Source: Micromonospora trifolii (GTDB lineage Bacteria; Actinomycetota; Actinomycetes; Mycobacteriales; Micromonosporaceae). From it: a stretch of DNA of 64,000 nucleotides. How positions within the stretch are numbered: the stretch's first letter is position 1; each line of letters opens with the position of its first letter. The notes under the pieces were generated by a model that saw only the letters and a program-made list of their open reading frames with translations, made no database searches and was not told the DNA's origin. A program made the position numbers and the translations under genes. Location: contig NZ_JAKKFD010000011.1 in assembly GCF_022229005.1 (NCBI RefSeq), forward strand, positions 124,001-188,000, written 5' to 3'. Positions 23,941 through 32,325 of the stretch are shown one piece after another.

Positions 23941-26043
23941 ATGAGACGCCAGCGACCCACCCTCATCGCCGTGTCCACCCTCATCGCCATCACCCTCACC
24001 ACCGCAGCACCCACCCCCGCCAACGCCGCACCACCGGAACAGGTCAACGCCCTCACCGCCCACCAGGCCGACGGATACACCACCCTCGCCTGGCAACCCG
24101 TCGACGGCGCCACCGACTACCAGATCGAACGCACCCCCGTCGACGCCGACAACACCCCCACCGGCGCACCCACCATCGTCGGCATCTGGCGACCCAACCG
24201 CCAGATCAACCAACACGCACCCACCTTCGCCGACTCCGGCTACAACCCCGGCGACACCTTCCAATGGCGCGTACGCGCCCGCACCGGCACCACCGAACAG
24301 CCCTACTCCGACCCCGTCACCGCCACCACCACCGCACCCTGGGGCAACCCCACCACCCCCGGCGAACAACTACGCACCGGCTGGGAGACCACCCACGCCG
24401 CGCAGTACACCAGCGACACCGACGAGTACGCCTACACCGCCGCCATCGACGCCCTCAGCGACCGCGTCCGCGTCGTCGAACTCGGCCGCACCGTCCAGAA
24501 CCGACCCATCAACATGATGGTCATCGGTCACCCCACCCCGGCGGCCACCCCGGAAGCCGTCGCCGCCACCTCACCCGTGGCCATCAACTGCAACGTGCAC
24601 GGCAACGAGCCGGGCGACCGCGAGGCATGCCTCATCATGGCCCGCCAACTCGCCTTCAGCACCGACCCCCGCATCACCGACCTGCTCAGCCACACCACCG
24701 TCCTGATCGTCCCCACCATCAACGGAGACGGCCGCGCCAACAACACCCGCGGCAACTCCACCGGCCAGGACCTCAACCGCGACTACTCCCTGATCCGCCA
24801 GCCGGAGACCACCGCGTACATCACAATGGTCCGCGACTACCGACCCGTCGCCGGCTACGACGGCCACGAGTTCGGCAACTCCCGCGCCGGCGACCTACCG
24901 ATGCTGCCCCCACGGCACCAGAACGTCGCCCAACCCATCTTCGACCAGTCCCAGGACATGATCGAAGGCCACATGTACGCCAAGGGCGCCGAAGCCGGCT
25001 GGTGGGCCTGCCCCTACGGCTGCGAAGGCGGCGGCAACGTCGGCCTCAGCGAAGAAACCATCCTGCGCAACACCCTCGGACTCAAGAACGTCACCAACTC
25101 CCTGCTGGAACTGCGCAGCTCCGGCGGCCAGACCCGCCCCGACGAGGGCAACACCGCCAACAACCGACGCCGCAAGACCTACTCCGCCCTGTGGACGTTC
25201 CACCAGTTCCTCGACTACCACCGCGCCGACCGCGCCGACATCCTGAAGGCCCGCAGCGAAGCCATCGAAACCCAGGCCGCCAACACCGGCCGGCTGGTCT
25301 TCCGCGGCTCCCGCCCCATCCCCGCCCACCCGGCACCGCACCCCGGCGACAGCCCACCACCACTCGACGCACCCCCCGCCGACCTGATCCTCGACAACGC
25401 GCCCTGCGCCTACAAACTCACCGACGCGCAGTACAACGGTGCCCGCACCGACGGACCCGGTGGCGTCGGCACCACCGTCGCCCAGCGCATCGCCGCCCAC
25501 GGCTGGAACGTCATCACGATCGGCGACGAGCACTACGTCCCCCTCAACCAACCCGAACGCGGCCTCATCCCCCTGCTCCTCGACGCCAAGGGCGTGGAGA
25601 AGCTGACCGACGGCGAACGCGTCTATCCCACCCTCACCGGCCGCCGCAACGGACCCCTGACCGTCACCGGCTTCACCTGCGCCGACGACGCCACCATCAA
25701 CGGCCCGGTCACCGTCCGGGCCGGCGCGGCACTCGTCACGACCGCGACGACCATCAGCGGCCCGCTCACCGCCACCGGCGCCGCCGGCATCCTCCTCGCC
25801 GACAGCACCGTCAACGGCCCGGTCCGCATTGCCACCACCACCGACGCGATCTCCATCATCGACGCCACCATCGCCGGCCCCGTCGACCTGTCCGGCAACA
25901 CCACCGGCACCGACGCACCCGTGCTGGCCGGCACCACCATCCGCGGCCCCCTCAGGTGCACCGGCAACAACCCCGCCCCGCACAACCTCGGCATCGCCAA
26001 CACCGTCCACGGCCCCCGCACCACCCAGTGCGCGGCCCTGTGA
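23941..26043 (+). CDS. Secreted M14 zinc carboxypeptidase with FN3-like and solenoid domains
   Basis: A 700-residue exported protein. The signal peptide (MRRQRPTLIAVSTLIAI then a hydrophobic stretch to ANAA) ends near residue 34. A fibronectin-III-like domain (about 35-135) is followed by the M14 peptidase (about 150-430) with zinc ligands H220 and E223 (VHGNEPGDRE) and H309 (YDGHEFG), and a probable catalytic E390 (LLELRSS). The last 130 residues contain seven repeats of the form x-x-GP-L/V at 17-23-residue spacing, suggesting a right-handed beta-helix. ATG 23941 is preceded by GGAGA. Likely degrades extracellular peptides or peptidoglycan stems. Confidence 0.9.
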   Translation: MRRQRPTLIAVSTLIAITLTTAAPTPANAAPPEQVNALTAHQADGYTTLAWQPVDGATDYQIERTPVDADNTPTGAPTIVGIWRPNRQINQHAPTFADSGYNPGDTFQWRVRARTGTTEQPYSDPVTATTTAPWGNPTTPGEQLRTGWETTHAAQYTSDTDEYAYTAAIDALSDRVRVVELGRTVQNRPINMMVIGHPTPAATPEAVAATSPVAINCNVHGNEPGDREACLIMARQLAFSTDPRITDLLSHTTVLIVPTINGDGRANNTRGNSTGQDLNRDYSLIRQPETTAYITMVRDYRPVAGYDGHEFGNSRAGDLPMLPPRHQNVAQPIFDQSQDMIEGHMYAKGAEAGWWACPYGCEGGGNVGLSEETILRNTLGLKNVTNSLLELRSSGGQTRPDEGNTANNRRRKTYSALWTFHQFLDYHRADRADILKARSEAIETQAANTGRLVFRGSRPIPAHPAPHPGDSPPPLDAPPADLILDNAPCAYKLTDAQYNGARTDGPGGVGTTVAQRIAAHGWNVITIGDEHYVPLNQPERGLIPLLLDAKGVEKLTDGERVYPTLTGRRNGPLTVTGFTCADDATINGPVTVRAGAALVTTATTISGPLTATGAAGILLADSTVNGPVRIATTTDAISIIDATIAGPVDLSGNTTGTDAPVLAGTTIRGPLRCTGNNPAPHNLGIANTVHGPRTTQCAAL

Positions 26044-26065
26044 CCGACAACTAGCGAGCCGCCAC

Positions 26066-26100
26066 GCCGGCGGCGCGGGCCCGACACCCGCGCCGCCGGC
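26066..26100. terminator. 14-bp hairpin terminator after the carboxypeptidase gene
   Basis: GCCGGCGGCGCGGG and CCCGCGCCGCCGGC pair perfectly around a 7-base loop, 23 bases after the stop. Confidence 0.75.
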
Positions 26101-26135
26101 ACCTCACCAGTTACCCCGCACCCGTGGAGGACGCC

Positions 26136-26816
26136 GTGTCGCACCCCGCCACCCGACCGCGACACCCCCGACGATCCCGCGGACCGCACGGCGCCCGACG
26201 GGCGCTCGGCCTGCTCCTGCCGACCCTGCTGCTGGCCGCCTGCACCGGCACCCCCGCAGCTCCCCGCACGGACGCCGCAGCGGCGGCCACCGCACCCCAG
26301 CTCACCGGGCCCCTCTGCGCCGCCCTGCCCACCGGCACCGACCCCGGCAACCCGAGCTTCCTCGCCGGCCAACCCGTCGACCAGGCGCTGCGCTGGATCC
26401 CCACCCTCACCACGTTCGAAGCGGCACTGCGCACCAGCGGCGTGCTCACCGACCTGCCCGCCGGCACCGGCGTCACCGTCCTGGCGCCCTCCGACGACGC
26501 CTTCGCCGCCACGTTCTCCGAGGACAACTGGGACGACCTCATGACCCACCACACCGACCAGCTCCGCACCCTGCTGAAAGCCCACCTCATCAGCGGAACC
26601 CACCCGATCGCCGACCTCACCACCGCCGGCACCGCCACCACCCTCGACGGCGTCACCGTCACCGTCACCCGCACCGGGCCCACCGCCCGCCTCGGCGACC
26701 GCGCCGACACGGTCTGCGCCGACTACCAGGCCACCAACGCCCGCATCCACATCATCAACGCCGTCCTCGGCCCCCTTCCCGTCACCGCGGACGGCACCGG
26801 CCACCGCGCACACTGA
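26136..26816 (+). CDS. Fasciclin-domain lipoprotein
   Basis: A 226-residue protein with a basic N-region, hydrophobic core and lipobox LLLAAC (lipidated Cys36), hence anchored outside the membrane. The fasciclin (FAS1) domain spans about residues 85-220: TFEAALRTSGVLTDLPAGTG, VTVLAPSDDAFAA, LKAHLISGTHPIADL and a final ARIHIINAVLGPLP. FAS1 domains mediate adhesion or binding. GTG 26136 has GGAGGA 4-5 bases upstream. It is probably transcribed on its own after the terminator. Confidence 0.9.
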   Translation: MSHPATRPRHPRRSRGPHGARRALGLLLPTLLLAACTGTPAAPRTDAAAAATAPQLTGPLCAALPTGTDPGNPSFLAGQPVDQALRWIPTLTTFEAALRTSGVLTDLPAGTGVTVLAPSDDAFAATFSEDNWDDLMTHHTDQLRTLLKAHLISGTHPIADLTTAGTATTLDGVTVTVTRTGPTARLGDRADTVCADYQATNARIHIINAVLGPLPVTADGTGHRAH

Positions 26817-26822
26817 CCACGC

Positions 26823-27818
26823 TCACCCGGGCGGCACCAGACCCGCCAACGCGCGGTTGGTCCGGTTCGCGCGGACCGCGTCGCGCTGCTGCCCGGCCGT
26901 CACCTCGATGTACGTCTGCGACGACGCCAACGACGCGTGCCCCAACAACCGCATGATCTCCGCCGCGCTCGCGCCGTCCTCCGCCAGCCGGGTCGCGAAG
27001 GTGTGCCGCAGCGCGTGCAGCCGCGCACCACGCGGCACCCGGTCGCCGATGCCGGCCCGCCGGTAACACGACTCGACGAGATACTGGAGGCCACCACGGC
27101 GCAACGGCTCACCGCGCCGATCCACCAGAAACGGCGAGTCGGGGCGTACCGACCGCGAACCGAAGCGCCGCACCCGACTGTCCAGGTAGTCCCGCAGCAC
27201 CCGGTCCAGATCCGCCTCGATCGGCACCGCCCGGGGCCGCCCACCCTTGCCCGCCACCTCGACCCGCCGCTCACCGGGCCGGCCGCCGAGCGAGTCGACG
27301 CGCAACGCCAGCAGCTCCGACAGTCGCAGCCCGGCGCAGAGCGCCACCGCCAACACCGCCACGTCCCGCTCCGGCCACGGGTCGCGTTGCCGCCCGTCGT
27401 CCCGGGCGGCGGACGCGAGCAGCACCTCGGGGGTGTCCGCGCCGCGCAGCGGCTTCGGCTGGGGGAGTAGCGCCCGAGGCCGCCCGACCGCCGGCATCGG
27501 GTTGCCCGCCACGAACCCGTCAGCGACCAGGAACGTGAAGAAGCTGTTCCAGGTGGACCAGGCCCGATGCACCGACGCGGGCGCCCGGGGGGCGGCGAAC
27601 CGGGCGAAGGCCGCGCGCATCACCCGGGGGGAGAGGTCGGTGATCGACAGCGCGTCCAGGGCTAGGGGAGGGGTGGCATCGTCCCCGACCAGGGTGGCCA
27701 CCGTGTGCAGATCTCTGCGGTACGCAGCCAGGGTGTGCGGGGAGGGCTTGCGGGTGGCCCGTGCGGTCAGGAACTCCTCGATCAGCACCGCGAGCGATTC
27801 GTCCTGTTTGTCATGCAT
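26823..27818 (-). CDS. Tyrosine recombinase/integrase (XerC-like)
   Basis: A 331-residue recombinase with an N-terminal SAM-like core-binding domain (about 10-115) and a C-terminal catalytic domain. All catalytic residues are present: R165 (CAGLRLSELL), K191 (AGKGGRPR), H268 and R271 (HALRHTF), H294 (LGHASLASSQTY) and nucleophile Y303. ATG 27818 has no ribosome site but lies 7 bases from a -10-like CATAAT, suggesting a leaderless mRNA. The main XerC/XerD are usually about 300 residues and lie elsewhere; this may belong to a small mobile or accessory segment. No excisionase, tRNA or att duplication is visible. Confidence 0.9.
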   Translation of the reverse strand: MHDKQDESLAVLIEEFLTARATRKPSPHTLAAYRRDLHTVATLVGDDATPPLALDALSITDLSPRVMRAAFARFAAPRAPASVHRAWSTWNSFFTFLVADGFVAGNPMPAVGRPRALLPQPKPLRGADTPEVLLASAARDDGRQRDPWPERDVAVLAVALCAGLRLSELLALRVDSLGGRPGERRVEVAGKGGRPRAVPIEADLDRVLRDYLDSRVRRFGSRSVRPDSPFLVDRRGEPLRRGGLQYLVESCYRRAGIGDRVPRGARLHALRHTFATRLAEDGASAAEIMRLLGHASLASSQTYIEVTAGQQRDAVRANRTNRALAGLVPPG

Positions 27819-27832
27819 AAGGGATATTATGC
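27815..27832. promoter_or_regulatory. Palindrome GCATAA-N6-TTATGC over the recombinase start
   Basis: Perfect 6-base arms, AT-rich against the surrounding GC-rich DNA, overlapping the ATG and -10 of the recombinase gene. A related palindrome occurs at 28752-28769. Confidence 0.5.
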
Positions 27833-27885
27833 AGCATTTTCGCGTATTCGGGAAGCGGTGAGCGGGGGGAGAGGACCTCATCGCC

Positions 27886-27925
27886 GCCGCCACGAGTACG
27901 GCTGGGCCGCCACGAGTACGGCTGG
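27886..27925 (+). repeat. Tandem repeat, two 20-bp units
   Basis: GCCGCCACGAGTACGGCTGG occurs twice without a gap, between the recombinase promoter and the zinc-ribbon gene. Its role is unknown; it may be a slippage product or a binding site. Confidence 0.85.
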
Positions 27926-27956
27926 AGCTGACCGAGAAGCACGTAACGTGCGCGGC

Positions 27957-28706
27957 ATGACGTCGCTCGCCGCCACCTGTCCCACCTGTGGTCGACCCGG
28001 CACGCCCATCGTGTACCGAGACCTCGACGGTCCGATAGATCTGGTCTGCTCCGAGGGGCACCAGTGGCGGGCCGCTGGCCGAGCCGGTTGGGCGCCGTAT
28101 GCGTCACCCACCGCCGTCGAGCACGACGAAACGACCCCGACCGAGGCCATGGACGTCAGCAAGGACGGACGGACCTGGCGGATCGGCACGGCCAGCGACG
28201 TCGCCTGGCTCGCCGGGCGCACCACGCAGGGTCTCTCGGTCACCACGGCGATCCCGCCGGTGTTCGAGGCGTACGGCACCTTCCACCGGCCAGAGGGTGT
28301 CGAGTACCACGCCCACGAACGTGCGGTGATCGACGAGCTGGTGTCGTGCACGCCGGATCAGCCCTGGTGGCTCGGCTTTCTCGACACCGGTGCCCACGAC
28401 GTCGTCTTTCCGTGCGCCGCGAGGGTGTCCCTCTACGGGGACTGGTCCTACGTGTTGGTCCAGGCCGGACCGGAACAGGCTCTCACCTGGCGCGTCGGTC
28501 ACATGCGCGGCGGCGACGGGGCGCTGCCCGACCTGTTCTTTCCGGCGGATCGCTCGTGGCTCGTCTCGGCGCTCTGGGACGACACCTGGACCGACATCGG
28601 CGCCAGCGGTGCCGTTCTGACGGCCCTGCGGCGCAACCCGCTGGTCAACGCGCGCCTCGTCGGGCCGGACGAGGACGCGTGTCCGCCGGGCCTGACGCGC
28701 GACTGA
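27957..28706 (+). CDS. Zinc-ribbon protein of unknown function
   Basis: A 249-residue protein I do not recognise. The N-terminus has CPTCGRPGTPIVYRDL, then LVCSEGHQW, a plausible CxxC...C..H zinc ribbon. The remainder has alternating acidic and aromatic segments (HRPEGVEYHAHERAVIDEL, PDQPWWLGFLDTGAHDVVF) resembling SMI1/KNR4- or immunity-like proteins, but this is only an impression. ATG 27957 lies 7 bases after TAACGT, inside a GCACGT-A-ACGTGC palindrome (27939-27951). It is divergent from the recombinase. Confidence 0.75.
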   Translation: MTSLAATCPTCGRPGTPIVYRDLDGPIDLVCSEGHQWRAAGRAGWAPYASPTAVEHDETTPTEAMDVSKDGRTWRIGTASDVAWLAGRTTQGLSVTTAIPPVFEAYGTFHRPEGVEYHAHERAVIDELVSCTPDQPWWLGFLDTGAHDVVFPCAARVSLYGDWSYVLVQAGPEQALTWRVGHMRGGDGALPDLFFPADRSWLVSALWDDTWTDIGASGAVLTALRRNPLVNARLVGPDEDACPPGLTRD

Positions 28707-28751
28707 CCCCTGTCGGGAGGCGGTGAGGGGACTCCCAGAACCCGCTACTTT

Positions 28752-28769
28752 ACATAATGTGCATTATCG
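28752..28769. promoter_or_regulatory. Palindromic promoter element ATAATG-TG-CATTAT
   Basis: Perfect 6-base arms at 28754-28767, including a -10-like CATAAT, 24 bases before the DUF6193 start. It matches the recombinase-start palindrome read on the minus strand at 12 of 18 positions (CATAATxTxCxTTAT). Confidence 0.5.
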
Positions 28770-28781
28770 AATCCTGCTTTG

Positions 28782-29564
28782 ATGAGTCGAAGTCGTCGAG
28801 AAGCGGTGACACCGTCCCGGCCTGCGCTCGGTCGACGAGAAATTCGCGAGGCATCATGGGACGTGTCCGAGCACCGTGGTCCCACAAGACCAGATCCCGT
28901 TCTCTACCCGGACGTCGCTCGCGTGGGCAGCCTCAGCGCCATCCTGCAAACCGGGTTCGCTGGCGTCGCCCCGCTCCGGCGGGCCCTTCCCGAATCAGCG
29001 CCCGGTTGGCGTTTCGTGGGTGCGCGGGTGCAGGACGGCGAGCGCACCGCCACTGCCCTGATGGGCGGTGGCGAGCGAGTCTTCCTGATGCAGTTCTGGG
29101 CGCGTGGGGTCTGCCTGGCGCGGGGCGACACCGACGATCTGCACGCCGTGGCCGGCGCGATGCGGGCCTGGCAGTCCGGGTCGCGACTTCGGGAGCTGGG
29201 TCACGAGTGGCCATTCGTCGCCTTCAGTCCGCTCGCCTCGGCGCACGAACGCGGCGAAGGCGCCGAGTACACCTGGCGGCAGTACCACAGGAATACCTGG
29301 AGGGCTTCGCACCTGCTCCGGCTGCACTCCTTCATCACCGTGGCCATCCACGAGCCCCGGCTGCGCCGGCTGATGCCCTTCACCAGCCACGGGACCCTCG
29401 GCTTCAGCCGAACCGTTGGCTATCCCTACAGCGGCGACTGCCCCTGGGTCGAACCACTGGACGGCGATCGGTATCGGGTGACGGCAGCAGACCGTCGGCA
29501 CGAGTGGGGTACGGCTGACGCTGCTCGCTGCGTGGCCCTGGTCCTGGCCGGGTTGACGGATTGA
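28782..29564 (+). CDS. DUF6193 family protein
   Basis: About 260 residues. The C-terminal half has the family pattern RLRRLMPFTSHGTLGFSR then TVGYPYSGDCPWVEPL, preceded by TWRQYHRNTWRASHLLRL. DUF6193 proteins are streptomycete-type proteins sometimes listed with natural product biosynthesis; their function is unknown. No natural product genes are nearby. ATG 28782 is chosen because it follows the CATAAT promoter, but there is no ribosome site; GTG 28863 is an alternative beginning nearer the conserved part. Confidence 0.78.
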   Translation: MSRSRREAVTPSRPALGRREIREASWDVSEHRGPTRPDPVLYPDVARVGSLSAILQTGFAGVAPLRRALPESAPGWRFVGARVQDGERTATALMGGGERVFLMQFWARGVCLARGDTDDLHAVAGAMRAWQSGSRLRELGHEWPFVAFSPLASAHERGEGAEYTWRQYHRNTWRASHLLRLHSFITVAIHEPRLRRLMPFTSHGTLGFSRTVGYPYSGDCPWVEPLDGDRYRVTAADRRHEWGTADAARCVALVLAGLTD

Positions 29565-29597
29565 CCACAGACGATGCACTCCCCTGCCGGCGCGTCG

Positions 29598-30392
29598 TCA
29601 GTCCGGTGAGTTGCTACGCGTACGGCGCAGCCAGTCCTGGGTGAGTGATCGCAGCAGGGTGGGTTGTTCGTACGGCAGGTAGTGCCCGGCTGCGTCGATC
29701 ACAGTGTAGGTGCCGCGCGGGTAGTGGCGCATGGCGCGGAACTGGTCGGCGTACCCGACGATTCGGTCCTGTCGGCCGGTGATCACGCTGACCGGGCCGT
29801 CGAAGACGACCTCGGCGGTTTCGTCGGGTAGCTCGTAGCCGGGGCCGCTCTGCAACTCCTGTTGGAAGGTCGGGTCGCCGGGTCCGCCGGAGTTCAGTGC
29901 CGCGAGCACCGTCGCGACGACGGCTGGGGTGCGGTGGCCCAGGGCGGCGTCGAGGTGTGCGTGCAGGTCGGTGGGAGCGGCGTCGAGCCAGCCAGTGGGT
30001 GCGTCGAGCGGTGGTTCGTCGGGGAGGTCCCGGCTGTGGCGGGCGATGGTGACGCCGGGACAGACCAGGAGCAGGCCGCGGACGAGGTCGGGTCGTTGGC
30101 GTGCGATGCCGGCGGCAAGGTACGCGCCGTAGGAGCCGCCGGCGAGCAGGACTGGCGCGTCGAGGTGGTGGTCGAGCCATGCGCAGACGGTGTCCAGCAC
30201 CGACTGGGAGGTGGGTGGGCAGTTCGCGGGGGTGTCTCCGTGGCCGGGCAGGTCCAGGTAGATCTCTCGCAGGCCGGTGCCCGCGAGTGCGGGGCTGAGG
30301 GCGGCGGCGGTGGCGGCGCGGGTCATGCTGAACATGGGTAGGCACACCACCGCCGCTCCGGTTTCCGCTGAGTGGTCGTACGCCAGGTTCAT
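29598..30392 (-). CDS. Alpha/beta hydrolase
   Basis: A 264-residue cytosolic hydrolase. The nucleophile elbow is LLAGGSYGAYLAAG (GxSxG), the oxyanion region VVCLPMFSMTR precedes DLPGHGDT, the acid is Asp in VITGRQDRIV and the base is His in DAAGHYLPYEQP. ATG 30392 has AAGGA 8 bases upstream. The longer frame back to 30488 runs through a terminator hairpin and is rejected. The substrate is unknown. It lies downstream of the hexosaminidase on the same strand but is separated by the hairpin at 30460-30486. Confidence 0.88.
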   Translation of the reverse strand: MNLAYDHSAETGAAVVCLPMFSMTRAATAAALSPALAGTGLREIYLDLPGHGDTPANCPPTSQSVLDTVCAWLDHHLDAPVLLAGGSYGAYLAAGIARQRPDLVRGLLLVCPGVTIARHSRDLPDEPPLDAPTGWLDAAPTDLHAHLDAALGHRTPAVVATVLAALNSGGPGDPTFQQELQSGPGYELPDETAEVVFDGPVSVITGRQDRIVGYADQFRAMRHYPRGTYTVIDAAGHYLPYEQPTLLRSLTQDWLRRTRSNSPD

Positions 30393-30459
30393 GGAGGTGG
30401 TCCTTGCTGAAGATGGTTTGGGTGTGCTCCAACGTCTCATGACCGGCGATGGTGAGCAG

Positions 30460-30486
30460 GGGCACCGGCCGGGTCGGCCGGTGCCC
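30460..30486. terminator. 11-bp hairpin terminator after the hexosaminidase gene
   Basis: GGGCACCGGCC and GGCCGGTGCCC pair perfectly around GGGTC, 28 bases beyond the minus-strand hexosaminidase stop. Confidence 0.7.
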
Positions 30487-30513
30487 ACGAACAGCGGACG
30501 ATGGGGGTACGGG

Positions 30514-32112
30514 TCAGATCCAGGGCACCTGCGGGGACGGGTAGAAGTTGACCTGTTGCAGTCGCCAGCGGGGTGCCTGCTCCCCCAGTCGGGTTCGGAA
30601 GGATTCCCAGTCGTGGCTGGCGGTGGTGGACCAGCCGAGTTCGGCGATCGCGGGTAGGCGGGGGAAGGCCATGTATTCGATGTCGTCGAGGGTGCGCAGC
30701 GTTTCGGACCACAGTGGGGCCTCGACGCCGAGGATGGCGTTTTCGCCGACGCCGGTGACCCGGGTGGCGGGGTCCCAGCCGTAGGCGTCGGACACCTCGA
30801 TCAGGCCGGCCCAGCGCAGGCCGAGGCGGGTGTTGGCGTCGTACTTCATGTCGAGGTAGGCCTTGTTCGCCGGCGACATGATGATCTTGTTGCCGCGGGC
30901 GGCGGCCGCGGCGAGGCTGGCGTTTGTGGTGCCGGTGCCCCAGAACTGGGCGACGGCGTCGGTGGGCAGGTCGGCCTGGGTGATCTCGTTCCATCCGGAG
31001 GCGCGCTTGCCGTACTTCGCGACCAGGGGCAGGACGCGGTTCATGAAGGTGCGGTAGTCCTCGTCGGTGGTGGCGTGGGCTTCGTCGCCGCCGATGTGCA
31101 GGAATGGTCCGGGTGTGATGGCGGCGAGTTCGCGGATGACGTCCTCGACGAAGCGGTAGGTGAGTTCGTCGTTGATGCAGAGGGAGCTGTAGCCGACGGC
31201 GATGTCGGTGCGTGGGGGCGGTGCGACGCCGTCGCAGTTGAGTTCGGGGTACGTCGACTGGGCGGCGTTGGTGTGACCGGGCATGTCGATCTCGGGGATG
31301 ATCGTGATGTGTCGTGCGGCGGCGTAGGCGACGACGGCCTTGTAGTCGGCCTTGGTGAGGTATCCGGGGCCGACGCCGTCGGCACCGGTGCCGGGTCCGC
31401 CGCCGACGGTGGTGAGGCGGGGCCAGGAGTCGATCTGGATGCGCCAGCCCTGGTCGTCGGTCAGGTGCAGGTGCAGGTAGTTGATTTTGTACTGGCTGAG
31501 CAGGTCCACGTAGGCGGTGATGTCGTCGACGGTGTGGAAGTGGCGTGCCAGGTCGAGCATCGCACCCCGGTAGGCGAAGCGTGGGTAGTCGATGATTCGT
31601 CCGCCGGGGACTGTCCAGGTGGTCCGCTGCCGGTCGGGTGCCTCGATGTCGGCGGGGAGCAGTTGGCGCAGGGTCTGGGTGCCGGCGAACAGCCCGGCGG
31701 GAGTGTTGGCGCGGATGGTGACGCCGCGGCGGGTGACGTCGAGTTGGTAGCCCTGTTGGCCGATGCGGTCGTCGGCGCCCCCGATGAGCAGGGCGATCTC
31801 GGGTAGCGGGGTGGAGCGTACGGGCAGGACGGGCAGGGCGTGGCCGGTGGCGGGTCGCAGTGTGGTGGCGAGTTGGTGGCCGATGCGCCGCGCGGCGGCT
31901 GAGCCGGGGGTGGTGCGGATGACGGTCAGGGGGGTGATCCGGAAGGTGTTGTGTGCGTCGGGGCGGGTTTCGACCGGTGCGGGGATGACGTCGCTGAGGT
32001 GTCGGGCTGGTGCGGTGGGTGCCGCGGCGGTGGCGGGCGTGGCGGGCAGGATGATGGGTAGCGCGAGTGCGGCTATGGCCAGCAGCCGTGTGGTGGTGTT
32101 TCGGCGGCGCAC
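30514..32112 (-). CDS. Secreted beta-N-acetylhexosaminidase (GH20)
   Basis: A 532-residue exported enzyme. The signal peptide runs to about residue 30 (RLLAIAALALPIILPATPATAAA). An N-terminal GH20b-like domain (about 40-160) precedes the TIM barrel, which has the catalytic pair D343-E344 in LHIGGDEAHATTDED, the entry motif YRGAMLDLARHFH, YLHLHLTDDQGWRI and ITIIPEIDMPGHTNAA. It releases terminal GlcNAc/GalNAc, for example from chitin oligomers or murein. GTG 32112 has GGAGG 5 bases upstream. It is divergent from zwf; a GTAAACCTTCCTTAAC element lies in the shared region. Confidence 0.93.
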   Translation of the reverse strand: MRRRNTTTRLLAIAALALPIILPATPATAAAPTAPARHLSDVIPAPVETRPDAHNTFRITPLTVIRTTPGSAAARRIGHQLATTLRPATGHALPVLPVRSTPLPEIALLIGGADDRIGQQGYQLDVTRRGVTIRANTPAGLFAGTQTLRQLLPADIEAPDRQRTTWTVPGGRIIDYPRFAYRGAMLDLARHFHTVDDITAYVDLLSQYKINYLHLHLTDDQGWRIQIDSWPRLTTVGGGPGTGADGVGPGYLTKADYKAVVAYAAARHITIIPEIDMPGHTNAAQSTYPELNCDGVAPPPRTDIAVGYSSLCINDELTYRFVEDVIRELAAITPGPFLHIGGDEAHATTDEDYRTFMNRVLPLVAKYGKRASGWNEITQADLPTDAVAQFWGTGTTNASLAAAAARGNKIIMSPANKAYLDMKYDANTRLGLRWAGLIEVSDAYGWDPATRVTGVGENAILGVEAPLWSETLRTLDDIEYMAFPRLPAIAELGWSTTASHDWESFRTRLGEQAPRWRLQQVNFYPSPQVPWI

Positions 32113-32184
32113 GGTACCTCCAGGCCTCGTTATGATCGACCTTCGTCGATTAGAGTCGCAGGCTACCGGCGTTCCGCCTGCACT

Positions 32185-32200
32185 GTAAACCTTCCTTAAC
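32185..32200. promoter_or_regulatory. Candidate operator in the hexosaminidase/zwf divergent region
   Basis: GTAAACCTTCCTTAAC is an AT-rich, imperfectly symmetrical 16-mer about 73 bases upstream of the hexosaminidase start. Similar AGGAAA/TTTAC-type sites occur before actinomycete polysaccharide-degradation genes, but I cannot assign the regulator. Confidence 0.3.
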
Positions 32201-32325
32201 ATAAGGACTCGTCGCGACAGTGTTGTCACCGACCTCACGTACGCCGCACGCTGGGGAATTCCTGGAGTGGGTCGTGCGGTTGTCCGTTCGGAAGATCAGG
32301 TTCGGATGATCGAATGGGAAGTGCC

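Noticed and set aside
24264..26054. A 596-codon plus-strand frame inside the carboxypeptidase gene
   Set aside because: An alternative frame of a strongly biased gene, almost entirely Arg/His/Pro; the M14 motifs lie in the other frame.
26823..29564. A complete integrative element or prophage around the 27-kb recombinase
   Set aside because: No tRNA target, direct-repeat att pair, excisionase, relaxase or phage structural gene was seen. Only a small accessory cluster can be supported.
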